Below, in pieces: positions 11,226 through 23,914 of a stretch of 64,000 nt of DNA. The stretch's first letter is position 1. Each line of letters opens with the position of its first letter. Position numbers and translations under genes: made by a program. Origin of the DNA: Cristatella mucedo (taxonomy: Eukaryota; Bryozoa; Phylactolaemata; Cristatellidae); assembly GCA_009760855.2 (NCBI GenBank), contig WPIO01000067.1:555501-619500 (forward strand), given 5' to 3'. Under the pieces are notes generated by a model. The model was not told the origin of the DNA and did not search any database. It saw nothing but the letters and a program-made list of their open reading frames with translations.

Positions 11226-12640
11226 CATTTTCAAATGTTATGTCGGGAAAAATGTGTAGGAAGATCCTACAGGAGCTCTGTCAGAATAGCGGCATTTATG
11301 GAAGCAGTCATGGTATCGATGGGCTTTAAAGGTGTCTTTTATGATGTTAAGCCAAGGATTGAGCTCGAAGAATTTGCTGTCGGTATTTTCAATTCTGTAG
11401 TACGGGGCCCTGAAAGCTGTGGCCTTGTCATTTTAGCCCATTCCGACTCTTCTGAGCTGCAATGCTGGAAGTGGAAGGTAATTTTACAGAGTAGCGACAT
11501 ACCATTTGTCAAAATGTTTATGATGTTGGGACAGATGGCAAAATAATGCTGTTTGGACGATACCAACATGGGAAGTCGAGACGCGGTACAACCCGAAGGG
11601 CTGGCAAACGTCATACCCCAAAGGTGCAGACAGTCAGCTGTTCTACCTACCCAGCCGGGCTTAGGAAACGAATAGTTCTCAGCAATGACTGGATGGGGTA
11701 ATAAATAGTCGGAGTGACCACCGTCCTATTGATTAGGTGAAGCATACAGGCAGGGCAGGGATTCTAGTTGGGCACCCATACTCTCTCAGAACTTGTGACG
11801 GCCCATCACAGGTTTTGTTTGACCGGTCAATTTTGACCGTCGAGCCCTAGCTGCCCAGATTTTTTTGAACTCTCACATACGGTTTGCAGGTGAAACCTTA
11901 GGTTTTATTCTGTGTGAAACACTTAGCTGTGAGTGACAAAGGGAAAGCAGTAACCAGTGTGCTGCCAACATTTAGCATTACTCGCAGGCGTTCTCTATCG
12001 AGTTCTAACAGCAATTGAGTTATCTCTTCTGCAGAAGGAGAGTAATTGAAGCTTAGGTTGAGAGCAGAACCCATGGGTTGCCTGTGTCCACAAACAATGA
12101 GACCAACACCAAGACGCTATCACCTGATTGATGGTCTCGGCCTGAATGTGGGAAGCCATAACAAATATCTACCGCGTGTCGTGGGCCAGGAGCACAGTGG
12201 CCCAGCAGGAAGCAGCAGCAGAAGCATCGTGAGTGACTGCTTCAGAAATTCCGGTTTTAGCATCTTGTTAAGTGGTAAGGCTGTATGAGCCCTAAGCTCT
12301 GGCCGGTAGTCCTAACGCTGCTGGTCGGCAAACTTCCTGAACCTTGATGACAGCCTGGCGCCACTAGCGGCTGCAGTGGTTGCCGTTTTCCGGGTAGTGG
12401 TAGAAATAAACAGCAGGTGCCACATACACATCCAAGATAGCAAATACAACCAGCACCTATTTATCTCCTTGGCAGAGTGAGAGGGAACTAAAGTGTGGGA
12501 GCACAGGCCAGACCAAGGACAGGAGGTCTGATCTGGCAATGGGGCGACACAGTAGGACTCCAACCCAGCCTACGCAACACTGTCATTGTCTAGCACAGAC
12601 GAGTTTAAAACGAAATTGATTCTACCCAGTCATAAAAAAG
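11226..12640. other. No gene seen
   Basis: Contains overlapping open frames of 103 codons (plus, 11235-11546) and 91 codons (minus, 11339-11614). Neither has a recognisable domain or flanking exon structure, so neither is called. Confidence 0.5.
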
Positions 12641-12644
12641 ATTA

Positions 12645-12885
12645 TATTCTAATAATAATAAAAATAATATAACCGTACTACACTGGAAATTGCTCCCACA
12701 GAGAAATCAATCTCGCTCTAGGCACTTTACATTTGCTGCAGAGGAAAAACGATCGAATGGTGACTGGTATCTTGCTTGATAAACAATACGAATAACATGG
12801 TTAGGGGTAACATGCACAGGGTCAGCATGCAAGTGTGGTTAATGGCAGCTTGCAGTGTCAGCACCCTTAAGCACATCAAGGATAA
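12645..12885 (-). mobile_element. LINE-A 3' terminal fragment
   Basis: (ATA)n tail at its left end, then the worn hairpin block ('agagaaatcaatctcgctctaggcactttacatttgctgca') and the 3' UTR up to 'aagcacatcaagg'. A second LINE-A copy begins immediately to its right, so the two are in tandem. Confidence 0.75.
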
Positions 12886-13965
12886 TAATAATAACAATAA
12901 CAATAATGTACTTGATAAAGTGCCCTCAGAGAACTTAATCTCTTTCTAGGCGCTTTAAATTTGCTGCAAAGTGAAATGCAATTGAATGGTAAGTAAAATC
13001 ATGCTTGAAAAACAAACAAAATGAATATGGTTAGGGGTGACATGCACAGGGTCAGCATGCAAATGTGGTTAGTGGCAGCATGCACAGTGTCAGCTCGCAT
13101 AAGCACATCAAGGACGAATCACAGGGACCCACTAAATGCTGACCTAAATAGGTGTGTTTTGTAAGTTCCTTTTAAATGTGGTCAGGATGAATCACAGGGA
13201 CCCACTCCATGTTGTGCTAAATACGTGCATTTTAATTTTTTTTTAATGTAGCCCAGTCAGGAGACGTCATGACCTAATTTGAGAATGAGTTTTAGGCCTC
13301 GAGAGCGTACGAACTGAATGTACGGTCCTCAAAGGATTTTAGGTTTGTATGAGGTATAGGTAAATAGTTAGATTCCGAAAAGTTAGTGGTACGATGCTTA
13401 GTCTGGTAGGGGAAGAAATCTGCTAGGTAGGCTGGAGCCAAAGAATGAAGGAACCTAAAAGTGAGCGACAAAACTTTGAAGTCACTGGGTCGCTTGTCTG
13501 GTAGCCGGTGCAGATCGGCGAGAAGTGGCCTGATGTGGAAAATCCCACGCTCACGACAGACAAGCCTAGCTGCAGAGTTTTGCACCAGCTGTAAGCGCCT
13601 GAGAGCACCGGCCGGTAGACCAGCAAGCAGTGAGTAGCAGAAGTCAAGACGGGATGCCACAAATGCATAGAAGACTTTTAGATATGGTATCCCTGTCTAA
13701 ATAAGCCCGAATGTTAGCAATATCATGTAGCTGAAAGTGGGCAGACTTGATTGTGGAGCTGATGCCGTCACACGATGAAATGTCACTTTGGAACACGACA
13801 CCTAGATTTTGTGCAAGGCAAGGCTTGAAAAGAGCAGACAGCTATCGGAAACAGCTCTGCGAACCGGCCACAAGGAGTGGAAGGCAGACTTGGAAGTGTA
13901 GTGTCTGCCACGGTTGCTGGCCCCTAGGCTTCTCATAAATCGTTTGCCGGTAGGTTCTGGTTAAG
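12886..13965 (-). mobile_element. LINE-A 3' half, decayed
   Basis: Tail, hairpin block, 3' UTR and C-terminal ORF in minus orientation. The peptide at 13292-13660 keeps SRLDFCYSLLAGLPAGALRR and a VQNSAARLVCRER segment, the typical C-terminal region of CR1/L2-type LINE ORF2. The 3' UTR and ORF-end block is partly duplicated at 13187-13250. Frameshifts separate the frames, so it is a dead 5'-truncated copy. Confidence 0.85.
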
Positions 13966-14084
13966 AAGAGCTGCGTTCTATTAGTACAGTCACTCGCGAT
14001 GCTAGGATGTTAAAACAAGGATTTGAGAACCGTGTTCATCAGCTTGGAAAAACACTTCGCCAGGATTATTGAATATAACGATAA

Positions 14085-14145
14085 TACATTTGTATAGCAA
14101 CGTCGGAGAACTTAATCTCAGTTTAGGCTTTTCACATATTCTGGG
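14085..14145 (-). mobile_element. LINE-A 3' tail remnant
   Basis: Short match to the terminal block: 'ataatacattt...agaacttaatctcagtttaggcttttcacat'. No ORF remains. Confidence 0.5.
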
Positions 14146-16785
14146 GAACTGATAGCATTGGTAGTGAAGTGTAAGTCACGTGAAAAGCCGTGAGACCTCT
14201 CCCACGAGCTCTTTGAATATGATATGAGTGGTCGCTCTCACTTACCACAGTCTGCCAAAAGATATCATAGAGAAAACGTTCCAACGACGGTCATTATTTT
14301 TTATTTTATTCAAAAAATGGTGAAAAGAATTTTAAAGCCACTGTGTTTATGATAAACCTTGTTCCTTCCTGATTTTATCTAATTTGAGTCTTGTAAATTT
14401 ACCACCTGGGGCCGATTAAGGACTTAGCAAAGACTTAGCAAAGACTCGGAAGTCGATTGTGATTATATTATTCTATAGGCGTGTGGGAAAGGCTGAAAAA
14501 AATGCCCATCCTTTGGTGTATTCAACGGCTTGCTGTTTGGCGGCCTTCCTTCGACCTTCCTTTGACCTTCATTCTTTTCTTTTTTTCTTCTTTTGACGGC
14601 CCTTCTTGTTTGCCTTGTAGAGAATTGTGCAAGACTCGACCGGTGCAAACATCGACTAGTTCCACGCGAGTCCCTGCTTATTGGCCGATACGGAGCTCGC
14701 CGTGTAAAAATCAAATGGCTAGGCAATAAACGATAAAGAAAACCACGAAAGAGTGTGGAAACTACCCGGAAGATGCTTCGTAGAGAGCCATTTCCTACCT
14801 CCATTAGAAAAGTATGAACGTATACGCTCTCTTACAGAAAAAAATATCTAAGTAGGATAAAAGCAGGACAGAAGCAAGATTCGCCTACTGAACTCGGCCT
14901 AAATGGCTTTGCTATTTCTGGAGTAGTGCCGTTCTAACCTTGGAGTTAATCTTATGAGGAAAAGCGTTAAGTAATCTCTTCAGCCCTTTGCATTACAAAC
15001 ATTGCAACCTTTTAGCGAAGCACCTTGTCTAAAGTTGGGAAAATCTCGATTGTATCGCGACCTATAGCCGTCAGCACTGTGGTCACCTTTCTTGAGGGTT
15101 TGTATTCAGTCTACATTTCCGAAGCAGCCATATGCAATATCTGTCAAAGTGATCCCTTTATCTCGTCCGCTCTGACGAAGAATGTCACTGAAATGATAAT
15201 GACTCAGGCTGGCAACCGTTTAGCTGACAGAAAAAAAACATGATTGGATGAAACTAAACCGCATTAAAGCTGCCATAATGAATGGTATTTAAAGTTAGGC
15301 CCCTTCAAGTGAGCGTAACCTACGTGTAGCATGATTAGGCTCTACTACTAAAACGTAATATAAACAACTCACGATAAACACTTTGGAGTTGAACAACATT
15401 TAAGACAATGCCTTTAATGTATAGCTGTGGATATTTACTCTCGGATGATCTGATTAAAGAATACCACGGTGGCTACAAGTAAGGTTTAATTAGGAACGAA
15501 ATAAAAAACCAGGACGGCTAGCCTGAGGACCGGTCACCTAGTGATTTTAAGAATCGTTGACTCATGGCGACTCAGATTGCGTAGCTAAATACATTTATGC
15601 AACGTGCTGCAGCCATTCCTGAGGCTATTGCTTGACAACTAGCTTTAAGCTAGGTTCTGGCCTAGCATTCAAATAAACTTCGCTATTAGGTGGCCGCACA
15701 AACTGTGCAATTATTACAGCCCTGAAACTCGCTACTTACCAAACATTAAAAACGGGCTCAAGATCCGTTAAGCGGATCTGACTGGCATCGACAGAAACTA
15801 CGCAGAAATAGCAAAAGTTATTTTAGTTCACTGTTCTTTTCTTAATTTGAAGCCAAAAAGAGCCTTTTTAAAAGGTGTGGTGACAAAACACGATGCTTAG
15901 GAAATATGGATTACGTTAGTTGAGCATGTCAGAAATATGTCGGTGCATCGTAGGATTAGGACAGTGGAAATAGGGATCATACGGCTAGTAGCCATTTTTA
16001 TGGGGAGATGAATTTCAGAATGAGATCACTGACGACTGCTTTAAATATAGAAGCTGGCTCGCTCCACTGAATTGAGGTAGGGTACTCCTGTGGAAATATT
16101 GCTAAGCAAAACAACCCATTGAGGTAGGTGTTAAATTCGGGATGGATTCTTTGATTTTGTTTATCTTCTGGACGAATAAGCTAGAATAATGATATCACCA
16201 CATGGATTACTAAAAGGGGAGCTTGAAAGTTAGGGATTATATAGAAAGTTATTAGCGGACATGAGCGTGATTGGATCGTGAATGTGTAATTTGACAATTG
16301 TTATTCAGAATCTACACTTACCATAGGCAATGATGGTTTTGTATGATCTACTAAGTCGTCGTATTAGTGTTGATGGACGTTCAGTCCTGATTTTTATTAT
16401 TCTTTCCAAGGTTTTGCTTAAGAGTCCTTACTATTTGAATGCCTCGGGGAAATAATCTAGCGAACGCACACAGTGTCTTTTGGTAGTAGTGCGATCTTGA
16501 CAAGCATGCCAGCTAGTGTGAAGGTGGACCAGTCTATATATGACTACAGGTCGGACGTAGGATTCAGCAGTAAAGACAATGCTAACTTTTTTGCTTTGAC
16601 AGAATCAACATAATTTATCTCAAGATTTCATGTTTTACAGATTAATCTGGTTGCAAAGGAGAGCACACACTGCAGGCTAAATGAGATTCATACGTGGTTA
16701 TACATACAAAAAGTTTTAATAATATGAAATTATGGCCTAATGTAATATATCTTCGTCTGTAACTCCACAAAGTCATAAGGACTAT
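14146..16785. other. No gene seen
   Basis: Mostly AT-rich. Overlapping open frames at 14463-14804 (minus, 113 codons) and 14481-14729 (plus) have no recognisable domain. No repeat signature from the LINE or SINE families was found. Confidence 0.5.
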
Positions 16786-17070
16786 GTGGGTGTTACGCAG
16801 GAGAGTTTTGAATATTGCACTTACAGCCTAAGCGGCTTTCGGTACGCATTCGGTAGCCAAAAGACTTCGTCTCACGCAACGAAAAGAAAGTGGGAAGCAT
16901 TGCAGAGTCAGGAGAGCAGTTGAGGTATTGAATAACATGAAAGTAGCAGCTCAGGACCGCTGAAAAGGATGCGCCATAGTCGGCAGAAGAATAGTATTTG
17001 TCGTAGCCTAAACTCATTGAAGAATATTCGGTCGAGTTATTGTGAATGAGATTACTAACACAATCCAAAA
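16786..17070 (-). mobile_element. LINE-B 3' fragment
   Basis: The peptide keeps SADYGASFSAVLSCYF, SPDSAMLPTF and FGYRMRTESRLGCKC, matching the C-terminus of the larger copy at 24.8 kb almost word for word. Only the last ~90 codons are present. Confidence 0.8.
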
Positions 17071-18845
17071 TACAAAATGAGCCAGTCAGTAGACAAAATT
17101 CGGCAGCTAAAGTGTCCTTTAGTGGTCTACATGAAATTTGAAATCACCTAAAACGTCAAAAGGACTTATTTAGTGTACACAGAATCAAACCAGGATCAAA
17201 ACATCTAAGTAAAAGGATTGCCTTTATTCCTGCTGATTAGATATTACTATTCTTGTTGTCAAGCCGTTGGATTCACTGAAAACTTGAAATTAACGAGAGT
17301 GCTTTAAAGAGAATCTCAAAAGATTTAAATGAGAGATGAGTGCACGCAAATAGCCAATACCTACTCCGGCAATTTTCACACAATTTAGGAATAATGTGAA
17401 ATGAGAAATTGTACTATGGGTAACACGTTTCTAGTTGATTATCGAAGATTTACTGTATTTACCGGAGCTTTGCGGATGAATGCAATTACTTGATTGAACG
17501 TGAGCATTGAGTTAAAGTGATGCTGTTTGCACTTTAAACAGACTACCCTGTGGTACTTACTGAAAAATAGAGCTTCATCTATGGAAATTTCTTTTCAAAT
17601 TGCTAGGTATAGTAAATATCGCAGCGTTAAGAATTATTTAGATTGAACTTCAAAGCAAAGAAATATGATGTGGCATAACAAAAGGAGCTTCACACAGGCA
17701 GTTTCCGGTCGATTTGCATGGGAGTAAATGGAATTGTGGAGTCTATTCGGGCTATCACTATGGATTGGCATGAACTACCTTCAAGTGCATGCCTGCGATT
17801 CGTCAAAATTATGTGGTTGCAATGTAAACGCACTGCACTTTCATACCCAAGATAAGTTACAGACTTTCCAGCCACTGCCGCTCAATTTGCGACTGAGTGT
17901 AATAGATTACATTATCAGCCCCCTTCATTACCGGTGACCTTCAACTGAGACTCTGTGAGCACAGTGGATTGAGATTATGTAGGAGAACTTGAAAAGCAGT
18001 GCAATTACATTTACAATTAGATGTGGAGCTTTTGGTATTGGTTGATTTGTGATGATTGCGGTATTTCTGCCTGCCATTTTCATCGATAGACGTGCATATC
18101 TCTATAATTAGGGTGCAAAAAAGCTTGGAAATTAAATGGTTTCATTCTGAAAGCAGCTTATATACTTAGCAAGAATAATAGCTTTGTGCATCCAATTTGT
18201 GGTCGATGTACATTGGATTGTAGTGCATGGCACCTTCAGGATTAGTTATTGCTATCAATTTGCCATATATTGCCCAAGATTGTACAATCCCAATAGGGTT
18301 CAAGTAGTGGTTAGCACTATATGAAATAGTGCATGGTCGTGTGCAGTAACGGAGAGATAGATTTATCCATGGGTAACTTGGAAGCAGAATCGCAGAGAAT
18401 TGCTGTATTCGCCGGTGTCATGTACTATAGCTTGTAGTGCATTGAATGTGAATGACCGAAGCAAATTGCATGCAAATCAATAGGTAAACTATATACGACG
18501 AGTAAAGTAAAGTGCAACCAAAATGAGAGATTCTAGATTAAAATATCTGATCAATTGGTGGAGTAGTACATTGTATTGCGATATTGTGAGTGTATTACAG
18601 TATGGAACAGGCCAACGTAGTAGGTTGCAGTGCTTTTTGTGAGAACGTGCATGCCCAATGACACAAAAGTTTGCTTTAAGTGCTTTATGTACTTTAAGCC
18701 AAGTCTAGTAAAAAAGCTGTCAAAAATAAAACTTTGCTTTGACGCTTTCAGGGCGATTTGTCAGCCATTTGAGTAGATTGAGGTAATGGCCCAAGTAATT
18801 TGACGAGATTGGCAAACTTTGCAACTGGGTTTCGAGGATGCTGGC
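17071..18845. other. No gene seen
   Basis: AT-rich sequence with only short open frames and no recognised repeat. Confidence 0.55.
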
Positions 18846-18849
18846 TTAT

Positions 18850-19435
18850 AATAATAATGACACATTTGACATGGCACCCTCAGAGAACTTAATCTCGATT
18901 TAGGCGCTTAACATTTGTTGCAAAGGAAGCAAGACCGAATTATTAGTGTGGGCATGCTTCATAAACAACAATAATAACATGGTTAGTGGTGGCATGCACA
19001 GGTCAGCATACAAGTGTGCTTTGTGGCAGTATCCACAGTGTCTGCACGCATAAGCAAATAAAGCATGAATCACAGGAACTCACTAAATGCCGTTACAAAT
19101 ATATGCATTTTTAGTTGGTTTTTAAATGTGGACATGATGTCGTGACACAAGTCGGGAGTGAGTGCCAGGCTTCGGCAGCATATGAGCTTAAGGCTCGGTC
19201 TAAAGACTATTTGAGATTGTACCAGTAAACTGTTAGATTGTGAAAAGAGGGTGGTACGATACCTAGCCTGGTCGAGTAGTAGACCTGATAGGTAAGCTGG
19301 AGCGAAAGAAGGAAGGGACCTTAGAGTGAGTGACACAATTTTAGTCGATGAATCGCTTGACTGGGAGCCAGTGCAGGTAGGCAAGTTTCATGACGTGGCA
19401 ACGGCTTGAATTCACATGGTGTGCACTCTACCAGA
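18850..19435 (-). mobile_element. LINE-A 3' fragment, decayed
   Basis: (ATA)n-like tail at the left, hairpin block ('ggcaccctcagagaacttaatctcgatttaggcgctta'), 3' UTR and a worn C-terminal ORF (SLTLRSLPSFAPAYLSGLLL at about 19.3 kb). Stops and frameshifts throughout. Confidence 0.8.
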
Positions 19436-19454
19436 ATGCATTTTAATATAGTTA

Positions 19455-19830
19455 ATAATAATAATTCACTTTATAAAGCACCCTCACAGAACTCAATCTC
19501 TTTCTAGGCGCTTTACATTTGTGCAAAGAGAAAAGCAATTGAATGATGAGTAATTTCATGCTTGATAAAAAAATAATGAATACATGGTTAGGGGTGACAT
19601 GCACAGAGTCCGCATGCAAATGTGGTTAGTGGCAGCATGCACAGTGTCAGCACGCATAAGCACATGAAGGACGAATCACAGGGGCCCACTAAATGCTGTC
19701 ATGAATAGGGGTGTTTTTAAGTTCTTTTTAAATATGATCAAGTCAGGGGATGTTCTGACGCAAGTCGGGAGGGAGTTCAAGGCTTTCGGAGCATATGAAG
19801 TAAATACACAGTCTCCAAAGGATTTGAGGT
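19455..19830 (-). mobile_element. LINE-A 3' fragment
   Basis: Begins with an ATA tail and the well-kept hairpin block ('aaagcaccctcacagaactcaatctctttctaggcgcttt'), then the 3' UTR and the ORF end (NLKSFGDCVFTSYAPKALNS). Breaks off near 19830 with a short ggtatta duplication. Confidence 0.8.
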
Positions 19831-20483
19831 TTGCACGAGGTATTATGAGGTAGATATAAAACTGAAGCCCAACCAAAATAATTTCTAGTAATTTTGTGTT
19901 GCATTGAAGTGGATTGTGGTATTCACCCAAGCCTTTTCAATCTATTGAAATGGACTCATTGAGAACGTGCTCACGGAATTGCACAGATTTTTAAGGGAAA
20001 ACTAGTTATTACAGTGTGGTGTCATCTTCGATACAATCAGGGACCTGGCTCAGCCGATTCGCAGAGGAATTGGGGTAGCTTTGGGTAAATTTGGGTGCAA
20101 CACTGCTCATTTGTCGTTCATTTTCATATGAATGCCTTACGTGGGTAGCAGAAAACTTGGTGTGTGGTGTGTAGCTATCATTGGCCACAATGGTCACCTA
20201 AAATTGTAGAGTTGCACGGCTACCTTCTGGTAAACGTTTAGCATAATTAGAGTGATTTGCCGACGATTAGGGGGATTTTGGTGGGTTGCTACTGATTTTG
20301 ATAATTTGTCAAACCCTCTGAAGTGAGCTCCTGTGTGTGCCGTACAGTGATGCCTTACACGGCTATCATCCACCTCCAATTCTAACCCACAGAATGGCTA
20401 AGGTCGAGAATCAGCTGTTAGGAGAGGGTTAGCTCTAACTGCGATGTCCCCTAAACCCGTTACAATTAGTACAATTACAATTA

Positions 20484-20486
<3 letters not shown>
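19831..20486. other. No gene seen
   Basis: Two minus-strand open frames of about 60 codons without recognisable content. An AT-repeat lies at the right edge. Confidence 0.55.

Positions 20487-20517
<31 letters not shown>
20487..20517. repeat. (AT)n microsatellite
   Basis: Fifteen or so uninterrupted AT units immediately upstream of the truncated LINE-A copy. Confidence 0.95.
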
Positions 20518-20521
<4 letters not shown>

Positions 20522-20543
20522 CAAGTCTAGCTTCTATAGAAAA

Positions 20544-22430
20544 ATGGTTGAATATCAGATGCACAATCCAAAAATGCTGATGTTGTCAACAAACCGTCTC
20601 CTCAAATGCTCCCAGATTAGCTCCTTACCTGATGATCCTCGTGATTATCTAGACGATCGCTTCTCTCGATTCTTTGTGCAGAAGATAAACAAGATCAGGG
20701 AATCCATCCCTGCGATGACAACATCTCCACTAGAATGCTGTACCTCGATTCCTGGTTGCATCTCAACGTCCTCATTTAAGCAGGTCACTAATGATCTAGT
20801 CCTGAAGTTCGTATTACAATCAAAGAAGACAACAAGTCCTCAGAGCCCTATTCCCAGTGTCCTGCTAATACGTTGCGTTGATCTGCTGCTGCCATGCATA
20901 ACTAACATCATTAGTATGTCATTAGCCTCAGGTCATGTTCCAGCACCTTTCAAAAAAGCTTTAGTCAGGCCACTTCTCCAGAAAACGACAGTAGACCGAG
21001 AGAACTTGAGCAACTACCACCCAATCTCCCTTCTACCATTCATGTCAAAGACACTGGAACGGTTCGTGGCGGACCAGCTGAACTCATATATCGAAACCTC
21101 ACACCTTGCTAGTAAGTTCCAGTCTGGCTTTAGAGCTAATCACTCCACAGAGTCAGCATTGCTTAGGGAATACAGCGACCTACTTACTAATGCAGACATG
21201 GGTAGAGTGTCTGCTTGTTTTGCTCGATCTTTCGGCAGCTTTTGACACCATCGATCTCAATGTACTTCTAGAGTGCCTCTCATCTCGCCTGGGCATCACA
21301 GGCACTGCTTTGCAGTGGTTCAGGTCCTATCTCAGTGGGAGACTCCAGAGTATTGACGTGAATGGACAAAGATCATCTGAAGTACCTCTAAAATATGGAG
21401 TACCTCAGGGCTCCGTGCTAGGTCCGGTTCTTTTCACGGTTAACACTCTCCTTCTTGCTGATGTGATTGCCAAGCACAATCTAGGCTTTCACTTCTATAC
21501 GGATGACACCCAGTTGTACCTTTGCTTTAATCCCTCTCAGCCTTCGAGCACCTCAAATTCTCTCAACTCAATTGCTACATGTATTAATGACATCCGCACA
21601 TAGATGGCAGCAAATTTTCCGAAACTAAATGACGATAAAATGAACTTACAAGTTATGGGAAACCCAGTGTGATTCACCAATTGGAAAGGCTGAAAATCAA
21701 AATTGGCTATACCGGCACATCTCTAGTTGAATCAGCTCGATATCTAGGAGTCATTATCCAAAGCGACCTCTCGTTAGACAACCATATCAGCTCCACAGTA
21801 AAATCCGCCTGTTTTCAGCTTCATAACTTTCCTAAAATTCGGGCTTGTTTAGATAAGGATACCACATCTAAGTTGTTCCGTGCATTCATGACATCCCGTC
21901 TCGATTTCTGCAACTCACTGCTCGCTGGTCTACCGGTATGTGCGATCAGGCGATTGCAGCTGGTGCAAAACTTTGCAGTTAAGCTTGTCTGTCGTGAGCG
22001 TCCCAGTTGCCACATTACTCCACTTCTCGCCGACCTACACTGGCTACCAGTCAAGCAACGAATTGAATTCAAGGTTTTATCGCTCACTTTTAGGTCACTT
22101 CTATCTTTGGCTCCAACCAATCTCTCAGATCAACTCCCCCATCAGGCCAAGCATAGTACCACCTGCTTTTCGGAATCCAACAGTCCACAAATACCCCGTT
22201 CAAACCTCAAATCCTTTGGAGACCGGGCATTTAGTTCGTATGCTCCCAAAGCCTGGATCTCCCTCCCGACCTGCGTCAGACTATCCCCTGACCTGACCAC
22301 GCTTCAAAAGAATTTAAAAACACACCTATTTAGGACAGCATTCAGTGGGTTCCTGTGATTCGTCCTTAATGTGCTTATGCCAGCTGACACTGTGCATGCT
22401 GCCACCAAGCACATTTGCATGCGAGGCTGT
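20544..22430 (+). mobile_element. LINE-A, longest copy: broken reverse-transcriptase ORF
   Basis: CR1/L2-type non-LTR retrotransposon, 5'-truncated (no endonuclease domain seen). Three frame segments follow one another: 20544 to about 21200 (fingers region with FKKALVRPLLQK and NYHPISLLPF), about 21200-21603 (palm) and 21669-22358 (thumb and C-terminus with SRLDFCNSLLAGLP). Palm motifs are LLDLSAAFDTID (A, near 21220), GVPQGSVLGPVLF (B, near 21400) and FYTDDTQLY (C, near 21490-21519), so the catalytic aspartates survive. The frameshift near 21200, the stop at 21601 and another frame break near 21665 make it inactive. The 3' UTR is present to about 22430, but the terminal hairpin and (ATT)n tail are missing. 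Confidence 0.9.
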
Positions 22431-23150
22431 CGCCTTGGTAGATGTAATCTAAACTCGTTCTAAAAAACACAGTTCGTTTGATACCACAGGAAAGATACTA
22501 CTTGGGCGCCTCTGACCAAGAAGCCTTACTCCATTATTATACTAGGAGAAGCTCCAGGTCTTTTGCAGACAAGTCAGCTTGGCCACTAGATCAGTAAAGG
22601 CTCCCTTGTATGGACCTACCTTCAGAATGCCGAACAAAGCAGTGCAAGCCTCCAGGTTGCTGTGAAATTATGGCTATGCACTCCTGGGTCACCATGAAGT
22701 GAAACAGCCTATGCAATAATCCATTCCTCAGCTAATGACCTAGAGCCCTCAAACGTATAGTGCCTAGAAAGTGACTGAGTTCTGGGAGTTGCTACAGCAA
22801 ATATGTTATTATTGTCTGAATAAAGGCTCTAAGTAAACTGAGCACAGGTGAAAAACCATGCAGCCAAGCGCTTTAAAATTATCACGATTGTAGCTCGCCG
22901 ATCTGAAACTAAATTAAAGTTTAAATGGCAAAATCTCGGCTACTGTTTATCTTGGCTTACACTAAAGTATTTCACAAGGCTGAGCACTTACTCCTTGAAG
23001 AATTGGTGGCACAATCAAACTTAGAAGCCCTTTTTGATCGCTGGAATGGAAAAACTCTTACATTGATGACTCTTTGATGTGAGACCGGCTGACGAGGACC
23101 AATCCCACCTGGTGTTTATAAAGCTGTAAAATGAATTATTCCGGATTTTT
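22431..23150. other. No gene seen
   Basis: No open frame of note and no repeat block recognised. Confidence 0.55.
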
Positions 23151-23154
23151 ACAA

Positions 23155-23295
23155 TATATTGATCGTGCCGTGATCACTCACTAGGTAAGGCGATTGCTTT
23201 TCACAACCTTGGTCCCAAGTTCGTGGTTCGAATCCTGCGGTGGTGTTTCTTATTGCTGGTGCAACCGGTAATGATCCAAGTAGAGGTTCGTATGT
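23155..23295 (+). mobile_element. SINE-B-like copy, tRNA-derived
   Basis: tRNA-like head with ACTAGGTAAGGCGATTGC (A-box region) and GTGGTTCGAATCCTG (strong B box), followed by TCTTATTGCTGGTGC, a diverged form of the SINE-B body. No plausible complete cloverleaf. Confidence 0.6.
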
Positions 23296-23910
23296 CGCTG
23301 CACAAACGATGCTGTTCAATCAGCTTTTCTACTGCTGAGGGGAAGGAACCAGACGTCAAGCATTGTCTGCTCAATTCAGTTAGGGAGCAGCCGCCGAACG
23401 GGAGTATCAGAACTCAGGTGGTTTTTATATCGATGACTGAATGGAATTTGTATTACCTCAGTGTTGGCAAACGTTGCACTACTTAGCTGCCAATCGAACA
23501 TAGGGACAATTAATCTAATTCTCAAACATTCAGTAGTTTAACCGAGTGAAAGCAAGGTCTAATAATTTGCATGTAATATCTCTTGCTTTGTGAACTAGTT
23601 GCTTGTAATCAAATTTAAACTGCTGGCAAGTAAGATCAACAGTTAGATTTTTGAGACTCTGATTCTGGTGATGCATAGCATTTAAAATGTACTTGCTTAA
23701 CCTCTGTAGCATATTCGTTGGAGGAAGCCAGCGAACAGAGGCGCCTGTGGCTGTTCAATAGGGCACAAGCAACCAGATAAACGAGATTTCGAATCTAACA
23801 TCCTATCCAGAAAATTGAAATGGTCGGACAATATTAACAACAAAACAACAAAGAGCCTGCACAATAGATCTCTATCTTTCTTTATGTATGTCTGCACGAA
23901 AAATGCAATA
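23296..23910. other. No gene seen
   Basis: Short open frames only; nothing recognised. Confidence 0.5.
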
Positions 23911-23914
23911 ACTC

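Noticed and set aside
11235-11614. Overlapping 103- and 91-codon frames
   Set aside because: No domain, no homologous copy in the window, and frames on opposite strands are a common chance pattern.
14463-14804. 113-codon minus-strand frame rich in Arg and Lys
   Set aside because: No recognisable motif and low-complexity composition; the opposite strand has an equally long frame.
23190-23260. Possible tRNA gene with a strong B box
   Set aside because: No complete cloverleaf or acceptor stem pairing; the flanking body resembles SINE-B.
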